Made by a program: the position numbers and the translations under genes. Of a DNA stretch of 64,000 bases, positions 1 through 10,052 are shown one piece after another. This stretch comes from Aphidius gifuensis (taxonomy: Eukaryota; Arthropoda; Insecta; Hymenoptera; Braconidae), in the NCBI RefSeq assembly GCF_014905175.1, contig NC_057792.1:1736001-1800000 (forward strand), read 5' to 3'. The stretch's first letter is position 1. Every line of letters begins with the position of its first letter. The notes under the pieces were generated by a model. That model was not told the DNA's origin, searched no databases, and saw only the letters and a list, made by a program, of their open reading frames with translations.

Positions 1-2531
1 CATGTTTTCTATTGTTCAATATGGATGAAAAATATCTTTTTTAACTTGACAAAAATAAAGAACTTGTCTCTCGAAAAAAAATTTACAAAACGTCATTACT
101 CTCTCATTAAGTCAAGATTGATATTGATTTCACAGAATACAAGTAAACCTCTTTGATTTTTCACAAAAAAAAAATAAAATAAACACTAAGGTGACCATGA
201 AAATCCCTCCAGGGAATTGTTTTTTAGAAAAGAAAAAAATCTCATCTTAAACTATTTCTTTTTTTCTTTTTTAAAAATATAATTTAGCCAAACAAAATAT
301 ACCTATTATTTAAAAAAATAAATTTACAATGTATTTATTATTAATTTTACCTTCTTATACGAAATTTATTATTGCCAAAAACCATTGTGTTTAAACTTCC
401 AACTAAATTATGAACACTTAAACTCAACATTTGTCAAATTATTAATTTTTGTAAATTATTTAAAAACAAATATATATATATGATTATTTAAAAATTATAT
501 TAATTTTATTATTTGGATCATATCACTTGAATAAATTCACAGGCACACACTTTTTTGCTTTAATTATTTTTAATGATATTAAGAAACTTTTGTCACATAA
601 ATCCATAAATATTGTGATTTGCAGATATCGAAAAATTGACTTTTAATCAAAGAAGACATTTACGTAATTTTTAATTTAAGATTTTATGATTTTTAAAAAT
701 TAATTGATAATGAAATTTTTTTTATATTTTTTAAATTTTTGGAGTAGAGTGTGCGAGCAATGCTGGTGCTGTCAACTGAGTGAGCAGAAGCAATTTTGAG
801 GTGACTAGGAGAGTGCCGGAGGCGACGCAAGCGCTCCAAGTGTCTTTGACTCTGATGAGTGGGGAAAAAATATATTCACCGGGTAATAAATATATTACGA
901 CGAATAAAGACATGATAAAAAATAATTAACAAAAAAAAATTCAAATTGAAAAATATTTAAAATTGAAAATAGCCATTTAAAAAAAAAAAGAAACCGAAAG
1001 AAAAAAACACAAAAGTTTATAGTTAAAATTTGAATAGAAATATATTTTTTTCATTTGATTTATTCAGAAGAATATTAAAATAAAAATTTAGAACAAATAT
1101 AAAATTTAGAAAAATGTTAAATATAAAAATGATTTAACATTATAAATTTTATTTCAGTCAAAAGATGAATATATTGTTTATCAAGTTTTTTTTATTTTTA
1201 ATTAATACTGTTTATCAAGTTTTTTTTTAATTATCATTTTTATTTTTTTTATATAAATAACAATAACCAAGTGATATCAAAGAATATCGTTGATGAATAA
1301 TACGAGCATTATGAGTCATAAAAAATGATAAATTTATTTTTAAGAAACCAAAAAAGAAAAGAAAAAAAAAAACGAAATGATTTGATAAAAAATTCTGGCT
1401 GAAAGTTGAACACAGTGTTTGTTTAATATTTAAAATAATTATTGGATAAATAATTTTTATTTAAAAAATAAATAATTAAATGGATGATCAAAGGCGTTAA
1501 ATGTCAGTGTGTATTAATAGATTGACAAGTTGTAAAAGCAAAGACCACCCCATTTGTTTTAGAAATAACAAATAAAAAAATTGTAAAAATAAACGAAAAA
1601 AAAAATGAGTTTCTTGTTGGATGATTAAATGTCGATACTGATATATATATTTTTTATAATTTCAAGTCATTGGAGATTAAAGAAAGCACTGAATAGACCG
1701 CTAACATTGCTGTGGTAACATCATACACATCAAAGACAAGAAAACCAAGTTGTCGATGTTATTCCGGTCTGTCACACGATCATCTTGTCTCAACTCAACT
1801 TATTCCAATATTCCACATCATCGTCAACTTGACATTTATTACCAAGAAAATAAAACTCGCGAAAAATAATATTAAAAAATATCTATGTTTTCTATAAATA
1901 GAAAATTAATATGAAAAAAAAAATTTTAAACTGTGTTAATTTTATTATAATAAAAATGGTAATATATTCTCTCATGAGGTTTTTCTTCTTCTTACAAATG
2001 CTTTATCTCAAAATGGAATCAAGACATTTATGACTCAAGTTTGCGGGATAATAAACTTGACCCAGAGTGTAAAATAATATTAAATAAAAATAAATATAAT
2101 ATAAACTTTGCAAAAAAAAAATTGTCATTTATCAATTATTTAAAAGAATTCCTATATTTTTTTTTTTTTTTCTATCTCAATCAATATCTGTCAGTTGAAT
2201 CGATGGAAAATCATCGACTTCCTACATTCCCCCAAGTAAATTTTATAAAACCAGGAAGAAATAATATCTTGTTTGCAAATTGCAGCAATTCAGAATTTGA
2301 ATATAAGCAAGCTTTTGTAAAAATAAAATGAAAAATACATCCTTTTTTTTATCTATCATGATTTTTATGAAATTTTTTTTTATATTTTTCTTTACAATTC
2401 ACAATACGTCATTCGAAATATTTATTGTAAAATATATTTTTTCTATTTATTATAACTTATTTTATTTTTCTATGTCAATTTTTATTATTTTCTAGCTATA
2501 TTTATATAATTTAAAATTTTTTTTTTCATAG

Positions 2532-2652
2532 CGGGGCACATGCTGAGCTAACGGTTGTATGCCTTCAATGTGACAACGATGTTTTGAACATGAACAACAA
2601 TATTCTCAGTCCTTGCAAGTACAAAAATCAAGGAGGTTTCTTGCCACTGTGA
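2532..2652 (+). CDS. Possible terminal coding exon of an unidentified + strand gene
   Basis: A GC-richer block preceded by a long T-tract and TTTCATAG acceptor (AG at 2530-2531). After one base of a split codon it is open for 39 codons and ends in TGA at 2650-2652. The peptide begins GAHAELTVVCLQCDNDV and ends YKNQGGFLPL, with three cysteines. The phrase AELTVV resembles the last strand of an immunoglobulin-like domain, which is only a suggestion. A less AT-rich stretch continues to about 2760 and could be a 3' UTR. No upstream partner exon is identified in the window; it would have to end with two bases of a split codon and lie before 2532, perhaps before base 1. A chance open frame with a good acceptor cannot be excluded. 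Confidence 0.3.
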
Positions 2653-4298
2653 TATACCGTTTTATTTAACAACAATAACAACAATAATTATTATTATTTT
2701 GTGTTCTCTAGAGCTCGTCTCCGGTGTCACATTGTTTAAAGGCACTTTAAAACCAATTGATATATTTATTTTTTAATTTAAAAACAATTATAAAAAAATT
2801 TGTGTCAAGTAGTTAAACAATACAGAAGAAAAAACAAAAATTGTTTAAAGTACTCCTTTTAAAATACTATCTTTTTCATTAAATTATTTAGCTTTTTATT
2901 TGTATTTTTATTTTAAATGAAAAATTTTAAATAAAATTATTGTCAGGTGGACAAATGGGGGAGTGTGTTGGGCTCTTCAGGGTCATACAGGTGCATTTTT
3001 AAAATTATTTTTAACTTGTATAATATTTACAATAACTGTTGAAGGTAAAAATAAATTATAATTTTAAACTCTATATAGACTTTTTTTTGATCTTTCATAA
3101 TTGTAGTTTTGTAAATTTATAAATTCATTTTTAATATCTTATTGATGTATGGTTAGATGATTATTTTTTAATAATCAAAAAAAAAATATATTCATCAATC
3201 ATTGTGGTTAACTGATGCATGAATTATTATTTTTGATTTATTTTTTTTTTTTTTTTACTCTCTAACACTCTACTGTTTATTTTTCTCATTTTCATTTTAA
3301 TTGAGATACACTTTTTTTTTTTTCTTATTATTTTTTTTGAGTCGGTCAAAGAAACTAATAATAGATAGACAAAAATTTATGAATCTATTTTTAACTCGAA
3401 AAATTTATAAAAGAAAATAAAATTTAAAAAAAAAGTTATGAAATTTAAATTAAATTTGATGAATAAATGAACAATGGAGAGAAAAAAAATTAATTTAATT
3501 TGAAAAAGAATTTAAATTGTTAATAATTTTGATATTTTTTTATGAATGCAAATATTTTTATTTGTTAATGATATCGAAAGAATAATAAAAACGAAATTAT
3601 TTTTATTTTAAATATAATGTTAATTCATTTTTATCAACAGTGCATGAAAAAAAAATAAAAAATGATAATGTTGAAGAAGAAGGTGAATTTTTGTACACTT
3701 TAAAATAGCGCTGGAGCGTTGCATACATTTAGCTTGGAATAAGTTAGGTATATTTTCAATCAGAGCGAGGAGGAAACAAAAGAAAAGGTGAAAAGATTCA
3801 TCGTCCCGTGGAGATCATTTACTACATCCTGCATCTGTTCCCTCAACGATCACGATCCATCTAACTTTGCCAAACGACGACGAAGAAGAAAAAGACAACT
3901 CAATCGTATTTTTACCCCCTTTCGCGAAAAACAGAGGATTAAAGAATCGAAAAAAAAAAAAAACAAATTAACACGACAGTGAAATCATTATTGACCAATT
4001 GTTCTTAGACTCAAACTATTTAAACGCATCTATTCTATCAGTATTGAAAAAGAAAAAAAATAAATAAAAAAGAGATAAAAAGGATTAACATCCGTTCATT
4101 GATGTAACCGACGTTAACTGTAACTTTAATACACTCCAGTTGATACTCATTGACCCCTGATTGGCAATTTTAATTGCATAAAATATTCAAGTAATAATAC
4201 AGAAATATATGCAAATATAAATTTTAAGACATTTTAATTACTCCTTTACAGATGTAATAAAAATTTCTTCAAACTTTTATTATTCATATTTTTAAATA

Positions 4299-4976
4299 AT
4301 AATTTATCTATATTATTTTTTGCACTTGGAGATAATTTATTGTTTATTTGTCGAAATTATTAGCAATAATTTTGTCGTCTTCATAATAGCAAATTATTTT
4401 GCATCAATATTTTACTTGTTTTAAATAAATTTACATGTTAATGGTTTATTATTTAAACAAAAATTAACTAGTCGAAATTTCATCCACAACTATGATGATT
4501 GATCAATGAAAAAAAAAAAAAGAAAGAAACTTTAATGTTTTGTTTAAAAAATGGAGCAATTTAAAGTTGAAAATTTCGATGACTTCAAGGATGACAAGCT
4601 TTAAATATGCATCGAACAAGATTGTATTTGTAAATTGAGCTTTTTTCATCAAATAAATTCGAAACTGTTATTTTTATTTTTTATTAACTGTTAAATAGCT
4701 ATTTGTCTTTCCATCATTAGCAATGCAATTAAAATTTGTTGCAAGTAAATTAAATTTCAATTAAGATATAAAATTTCTTTTTTTTTTTTTTTTCAACCAA
4801 TACATCTTTGAGGAATAAAATTTTTTAAAAATTAATATTAAAATAAATAAAAATCATAAAAAAATATTGTACATATTCTAATTGGTTTCAGAATAATCAC
4901 ATAAATTTTGTCTCACTGAGAAATAAATAATCATTCAGTGGGGGTGATCCTTCGTTATTTTAACCAAAAGAAATAT
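4299..4976. repeat. Dispersed repeat, copy A
   Basis: About 678 bases that match 43888-44571 in the same orientation with only scattered substitutions and small indels (roughly 15-20 seen by eye). Shared landmarks are TGCACTTGGAGATAATTT near the start, an A-run followed by GAAACTTTAATG in the middle, a T-run near base 470, and TAACCAAAA near the end. I see no terminal inverted repeats, no clear target-site duplication and no long ORF. It may be a non-autonomous mobile element or a segmental copy. Confidence 0.85.
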
Positions 4977-5136
4977 ATATTAACCTCCAGGCAAAACATG
5001 TATCAGTAACCAGCTTCAACTTATCACAATATTTTTTTATTTTATTTTCTCGTATAAATATTTCTCGATAAAAAAAACAAGAAGAAAAATCATCTATATA
5101 TAAATAAATGTAATATGTAAAAGATGTTAAACTTAC

Positions 5137-7608
5137 CCCTGGAGTGATTGAATATTTTGTGGAGGTGGTGCAGGTCTTGGTGGTGGTGGTGGCAGTGATT
5201 TTCTACCTGGTGTATTTTGTCTTGGTGCTAATGGTGGTGGCAATGGTGGTGGTGGTGGCGGTGGTGATGTTGAACTCGTTGATAATCCAGATAAATAATT
5301 ATCATTATTTTTATTATCTGTTCTTGATACTGGTGCATCAATATATTTTGGTGGTAATGCAAAATAATTTCTTGGCTGTATATATTTTGGTGGTTCATGA
5401 TATTTTTGTGGACTACCTTCGTGTATTAATTTTGAATTAGCTTCATATGATGTTCTAACTTTATTACCAACATTAAAACCACCATTACCACCAATTGAAT
5501 CATGATATTTTTGTGATTTCATTGTCTCAGATGTTAATGACGACATGTAATTTGTTTTATTTATAATTGGTACTTGTGGTTGTGGTTTATTATAATTTTT
5601 AAATAAATAATTATCATTATTTTTAATATTATTACGCATTGATTCATGTCTTGTTAATTTAATTTCAACTGGTACTTGTGGTGATGCTTTTTGATGTCCA
5701 CAATCATCATATTTTTTTGATGTTAATAAATCTGGTAATATTGCTGGTGGTCTTGTTGAATTTTTATCATCAACACTTCTTCTTAAATATCCATTATTTA
5801 TTGTTAATTTTTGACCAGATGGATAACGTAAACTTGATCTACCAATTCTACTAACATTATTATTTTTTAAATAATCATTATTATCATCATTAAATGTTGT
5901 TTTACAATAATTATTATCATATATATTTTTTTTTGATTTTCTTATTATTGTATTTTCATTGGTATTATGATTATTATCCATTTCATTGTAATGATTTATT
6001 TCTGGTGGTGGTGGTGGTGGTAATGGTTCATCACAATTTAATACTTCATTAACAGTAACAGTTGGTGGTGATGGTGGTGGTAAATCTGGTGATGGTAAAC
6101 GTTCATTATTAATATTTGTATTAAATACATTTCGTAAATGTGGTTTTTTAGGTGGTCTTTCAGGTACCCAATTATCAATTTTAATTGTTGGTCCCATAAC
6201 AACACTACCATGTAAATCCATTGACAATGAACCACATGAATTACTATGCTGATGTTTTGGTAATTTCAAATCATTATTAATATTATTATTATTATTGCTA
6301 CTGTTGCTCATTAATATATTATTATTACTATTATGATTTATTTTATTATCACGCCATGTACCATTAGCATAATCAGATGCAGATGATGCACGTCTTGATG
6401 ATAATGCTCTTGGTCTTGGTGGTGGTTGTGGTGGTGGTGGTGATGATGATGTTGATGATGAAGATGATGATAATGATGATGTTGATTGTTGAGTCAATGA
6501 TAATTGATAATTTTGATTATTATTATTGTTTGATGATTGTAATAAATATGGTTCTGAACGCCATGATGATGATGATTGATTATGATGATGATGTCTTTCA
6601 TAAAATGATAATAATGCTTTTTTTTGTATTGCTTTTAATGTTGGATCAGATACACGATGACGTTTATCTGGATCTAAATATGTATATTTCATTTGTTGTT
6701 GTTTTTCAAGTTCATTTATTCTATCAGCAACAGATAAATTTATTTGTGGTGGTGATGATTGTTTTATTGTATTATTATTATCTTGTATTTGTGTTGTTGA
6801 TATTGGATAAAGTTTTCTTTTATTTCTTTCTCTATCAAGATATAATACACTCTCTGAATGATGACGTTGTGGTGTTTGTACTCTTGCTGAATGTGCAATA
6901 AGTTGTTTACTATTATTATTATTATTATTATTATTAATTGATATATTTGTTTGACTAACATCAGACATTGAATCATTTATATTATTCCAATCATCTTGTT
7001 GTTGTTCTTGTTGTGGTTGTTGTTGTTGTTTTTGTTGAAGTTTTATAATTGGTGAATTTATTTGACCAGTATTATTACTATTATTATTATTACTATTACT
7101 ATTATCATCATCGACATCATCATCATTATTAATGTCGATATTTGACTCTTGCCATTTTAAATTATTACTATCAGATAAATTACAAACATCATTGACTGAT
7201 GAACAATGATTAATAACACCTTGTGAATTAATTCTATTTGTATTTTGTTTAAAATTACGATCATTTATATTTATTTGCCATTTATCATTATTTTTAATTA
7301 TATTTTTACTAACATCACACATTGATCCAGGCCATTTATCTGAATAATTAATTTTTTTATTACTATTATTTATATTTGAATTTATTGTTACATCAGATAA
7401 TGACTTGTGTTGCCAATTATTATCAGATGTTACTTGACGTAAACCAGATGATAAACTAACATCAGACATTGAACCATGCCATTTAAGTGTTTCACTACTT
7501 GATGCTGAACCATTTGATGATGTTGTTACAACACTATCACGTCCTTCACGTGATGTATCAATCCATGTTGATGGTCTTTGTGCAGCTGCTTCACTGTCCC
7601 TTCGTAAT
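5137..7608 (-). CDS. Shroom: Shroom, large exon 7 with ASD1-like actin-binding region (residues 551-1374, 3' end incomplete)
   Basis: A 2472-base exon with acceptor TTATTGCAG|A at 7609/7608 and donor CAGGG|GTAAGT at 5137/5136. It carries the blocks that identify the family: ETLKWHGSMSDVS (590-602), RVQTPQRHHSESVLYL (about 793-808) and LKAIQKKALLSFYERH (about 875-890), preceded by a short predicted helix ADRINELEKQQQ. I take these as the ASD1 actin-binding region. A motif like W..S[ML].DV[ST] recurs between residues 597 and 770. Asn/Asp, Gln and Ser runs separate the blocks. Proline-rich stretches at about 941-951 and from about 1330 to the exon end (LPPPP cores) could bind SH3 or EVH1 domains such as Ena/VASP. 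The last two bases (GG) form a split codon, so coding continues beyond. The Rho-kinase-binding ASD2 is not in this exon. Confidence 0.9.
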
Positions 7609-7700
7609 CTGCAATAATTATTTGATTAAAATTCAAATGAATAATAATTATAGAGTTGTTTTTTTTTGTTGAAAGAATAAATTCTAGTTTTAAAAAATAC
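7609..7700 (-). other. Shroom intron 6 (92 bases)
   Basis: Minimal AT-rich intron between exons 6 and 7, donor GTATTT and acceptor TTATTGCAG. It splits an Arg codon (AG|A). Confidence 0.85.
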
Positions 7701-7855
7701 CTATCAAGAAATGGTGTTGTTGTTGTTGAATCAACACTAGATACATAACTATGATAACCCTCTGATTGTGCATAGCTTGCTTGTTGTGAATGTTGAACTC
7801 TTGTGTACTCTTCAAGTCCAGCCTGAGTCAATGTAGATTCTCGATAAATATCAAC
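7701..7855 (-). CDS. Shroom: Shroom, coding exon 6 (residues 500-550)
   Basis: A short exon bounded by two very small introns (85 and 92 bases). Its acceptor is AAAAAG|GTT at 7856/7855 and its donor is GATAG|GTATTT at 7701/7700. It encodes VDIYRESTLTQAGLEEYTR, then VQHSQQASYAQSEGYHSYV and STTTTPFLDR. The frame joins cleanly to SYQDPSQ of exon 5 and to LRRDSEAAAQRPS of exon 7, where AG|A completes Arg551. The acceptor lacks a pyrimidine tract, which is common in short AT-rich introns. The low AT bias at some codon positions and the phase match on both sides make this a confident exon. Confidence 0.85.
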
Positions 7856-7940
7856 CTTTTTTTCATTAAATAAATATTAAAAAATATAAAAAAAATGTTA
7901 TGATTTTTTTGAAATAAATAATAAAATATAAAATATTTAC
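7856..7940 (-). other. Shroom intron 5 (85 bases)
   Basis: Minimal AT-rich intron between exons 5 and 6, phase 0, donor GTAAAT and acceptor AAAAAG. Confidence 0.8.
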
Positions 7941-8189
7941 TTGGGATGGATCCTGATAACTCCTGACATATGCCTCAAGATCTGCATGACTAAGTGTTTG
8001 ACCTGGTTGTTCTTGTTCATGTTCTGGTGGTGATGGAACAACATACTCAGCATCACCAATTGATTTACCCTCGCGATCAACACGAGGCCATAGTCTTGGT
8101 TGTTTTTGTTGCTGTTGGTTATCCTCCAGGCCACGTGATTCAAATGTCTCGCTTGGTATTTTCTCACATCTTTCCATCACCGTCTTGAG
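7941..8189 (-). CDS. Shroom: Shroom, coding exon 5 (residues 417-499)
   Basis: An 83-codon exon in phase 0 at both ends, with acceptor TTTAAAAG|CTC at 8190/8189 (weak pyrimidine tract) and donor CAA|GTAAAT at 7941/7940. The product begins LKTVMERCEKIPSETFESRG, followed by a short glutamine run (NQQQQKQ), then PRLWPRVDREGKS and the acidic/proline stretch VVPSPPEHEQEQPGQT. It ends HADLEAYVRSYQDPSQ, which looks helical. Met421 in this exon (MERCEK) is a possible internal start if the candidate alternative first exon in the preceding intron is real. There is no separate domain call. Its place between exons 4 and 6 is fixed by matching phases. Confidence 0.85.
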
Positions 8190-8865
8190 CTTTTAAATAA
8201 ACATACATAAATTACATTATTTTACAGAAAATACATTTTTTTAAAAAATAATATTAAAGATATAAAAATTGATATAAGACATTAATATGTATCCGTGTTT
8301 GTTTTTTGATAACACCCTGAGCGACTTGATCTACTTTGGCAAATAAAAATTTTTTATTTTTATTTTTAATTATATTTTAAATAAATGATTTTTCATTGCT
8401 TAACTGACTTCTGTTGCAGTCAAAAAAATGACGTCAGTAAGTGCCGCAATAATAAGAGAAAAATTAAAAAAAAATTAAAAAAAAAAAAAAAAAAGGTAAA
8501 TGTGGGAGTGGTGATTAATTGTCTTTGAGTAAGTTGAGAGTCGTCTGTCTTACTTTCCCAACTCACTGGAATTCAATCTCATTTAAGTCTCTTCGGACTT
8601 TCACAAAAAAAAAAAAAAAGAATAATAATAATGAATAATAAATAACCAAAACCAAAACATAAACAATAACAATATTTAAATAATAAATAAACACAGTAGT
8701 TACAGTGTTACAGGGTCATTTAAATTAATCACAGTATTATGACAATTTTTTATTTTCACTTTTGTAATATTAATATATATTTTCGTTATTTTTTTTTGGC
8801 GACAATAACTGTCAACAATGTATTATTGGTAAGAATATTTGTATAAATTTATAATAATTAATTAC
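8190..8865 (-). other. Shroom intron 4, with possible alternative first exon signals
   Basis: 676-base intron between exons 4 and 5. It holds a perfect CRE/ATF-type palindrome TGACGTCA at 8429-8436. A GC-richer segment at about 8515-8605 contains two good minus-strand donors, CCA|GTGAGT (8567/8566) and AAA|GTAAGA (8554/8553), and an inverted repeat AAGTC/GACTT at 8585-8600. These would suit an internal promoter and an alternative first exon splicing to exon 5, but no transcript evidence is available here. Confidence 0.35.
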
Positions 8866-9178
8866 CTGTTGTGTAAATGTTGGATTTGGTCTTTTAATAA
8901 TTGATGGTCTTGTGTATTGTTGTGGTTTTTCCTTGGGATAATTTGTATGATCTGTCCAGGACTTTGATCTGTGTGAGCCATTTTTATTATTATGTTGTTC
9001 ATCATCATAATTACACTCTGATGCACTCGGCCAGGACGGATATTTCTCGTGACCTGGACCGTAACAGACGCCCTTGAGACTTGATGCGTCGCGCACTGGT
9101 GGTGTTGGTGGTGGCGAAGACGAGTCCCTTTCATTGAGAGTAAGACTGAAACTATCGAATCCAATACTTTCACTGTAT
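8866..9178 (-). CDS. Shroom: Shroom, coding exon 4 (residues 312-416)
   Basis: The exon has acceptor TTTTTAG|A at 9179/9178 and donor CAACAG|GTAAT at 8866/8865, and it ends in phase 0. It encodes GYSESIGFDSFSL, then a short proline stretch (SPPPTPP, 333-339), then two better-conserved-looking blocks: SSLKGVCYGPGHEKYPSWP (residues 344-362) and HRSKSWTDHTNYPKEK (381-396). From memory these blocks resemble the region before and within the actin-binding segment of arthropod Shrooms. I could not check this by search. Base composition is less AT-rich than the neighbouring introns, as expected for constrained coding sequence. Confidence 0.85.
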
Positions 9179-9686
9179 CTAAAAACAAAAAAATATATAA
9201 CAAAATTAAATTAAATTACTACTATTTTGTTTTTCATTTATCAAACAAAAAAAAAGCCATGACAATTAAATTTTTTTTAATTTAGGCCAATTGGTCATAA
9301 CCGAGTTTGATAATTCCTTCATCATCATGTCACTATATTCCATTAATCAATATTAAAAAACAAGCATAAACAACATACGCAATAATTATATATACAAAAT
9401 TGACAAACAAAAAAATTAGGTAACAAAAATAATAGATTCTAAAAATTATTTAACAAAAATTAATGATCATTGGACATTGACATACAAACAACTGTGTAAT
9501 TTTTTAAAAATTTTTTTTACAAAATACTACTTTATAAATACAACAACCAACTGTTGCCTTGAAATTCAAAAATAATAATAATATTAACAACGAAAAGATC
9601 TAGCAACGAAATGAAAAAAAAAGGTTAATTACAAAATTAAAAAAATTAGTGGTTTGAGAGAGAAAAAAAATTAATTCAAAGCTTAC
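9179..9686 (-). other. Shroom intron 3
   Basis: 508-base GT-AG intron between exons 3 and 4, uniformly AT-rich. I see nothing beyond the splice sites and simple A/T runs. Confidence 0.75.
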
Positions 9687-10052
9687 CCGCTGTCATTTTT
9701 ATAACCAGGTGTATTTTTTTTATATCCATCATTGTGATCAATATTATTATGATCATTTTGTATATTAATATTATCATGACAATTATTATTATTACGATGA
9801 TATTGATGATTATTTTTATTTAATGTTGTATTACAACTGGATTGTTGTTTATGATAATTATCTTGAGGATAAATATTGATGTTTTTATAATTTTTTGTTC
9901 CACATTGATGCGTTTGGCCTGAATATTTTATTCCGTTGTTATTTTGCGTGCATGAGGGTGTACCTAGGGTATCATCCTGGCCACGATATGCCGTTGGGGA
10001 CGGCTGAAGCTCTGTCATCTCGTTACACGTGGACCCGCCATTCGAGATACAG
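9687..10052 (-). CDS. Shroom: Shroom, coding exon 3 (residues 190-312)
   Basis: The exon has acceptor TTTTTCAG|C at 10053/10052 and donor CGG|GTAAGC at 9687/9686. It is 366 bases long and enters and leaves in the same phase. It begins CISNGGSTCNEMTELQPSPTAYRGQDDTLG and then becomes a low-complexity Asn/His/Tyr-rich tract (for example NKNNHQYHRNNNNCHDN) that looks disordered. An in-frame ATG at 10018-10016 (Met202) could start a shorter product if transcription began inside the 42.6 kb intron. The final GG is completed to Gly312 by exon 4. No domain is recognised. The call rests on phase continuity with exon 4, which does carry family-like sequence. Confidence 0.8.

Larger units (their letters stand above)
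1..5136 (-). other. Intron or 3' flank after Shroom exon 7
   Basis: Sequence downstream of the exon 7 donor GTAAGT. The frame requires a further exon starting with one base that completes GG, and the ASD2 domain should follow. I find no ASD2-like coding sequence on the minus strand here, so the remaining exons probably lie beyond base 1. The region holds a candidate + strand exon (2532-2652), a phase-compatible minus frame (693-849), repeat copy A (4299-4976) and a GC-richer stretch at about 3700-3950. The rest is A/T-rich filler. Confidence 0.5.

Noticed and set aside
1712..1897. 61-codon + strand frame that might precede the 2532-2652 exon
   Set aside because: It lacks a good donor in the needed phase and its composition decays into Lys/Asn-rich sequence.
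3788..3982. 64-codon + strand frame with Arg/Lys run
   Set aside because: The GAAGAAGAAA tract makes the basic run. No splice sites or family resemblance support a gene.
6377..6901. 174-codon + strand frame rich in Val, Leu and Met
   Set aside because: It is the antisense shadow of the repetitive part of Shroom exon 7 and is made of complementary trinucleotide repeats.
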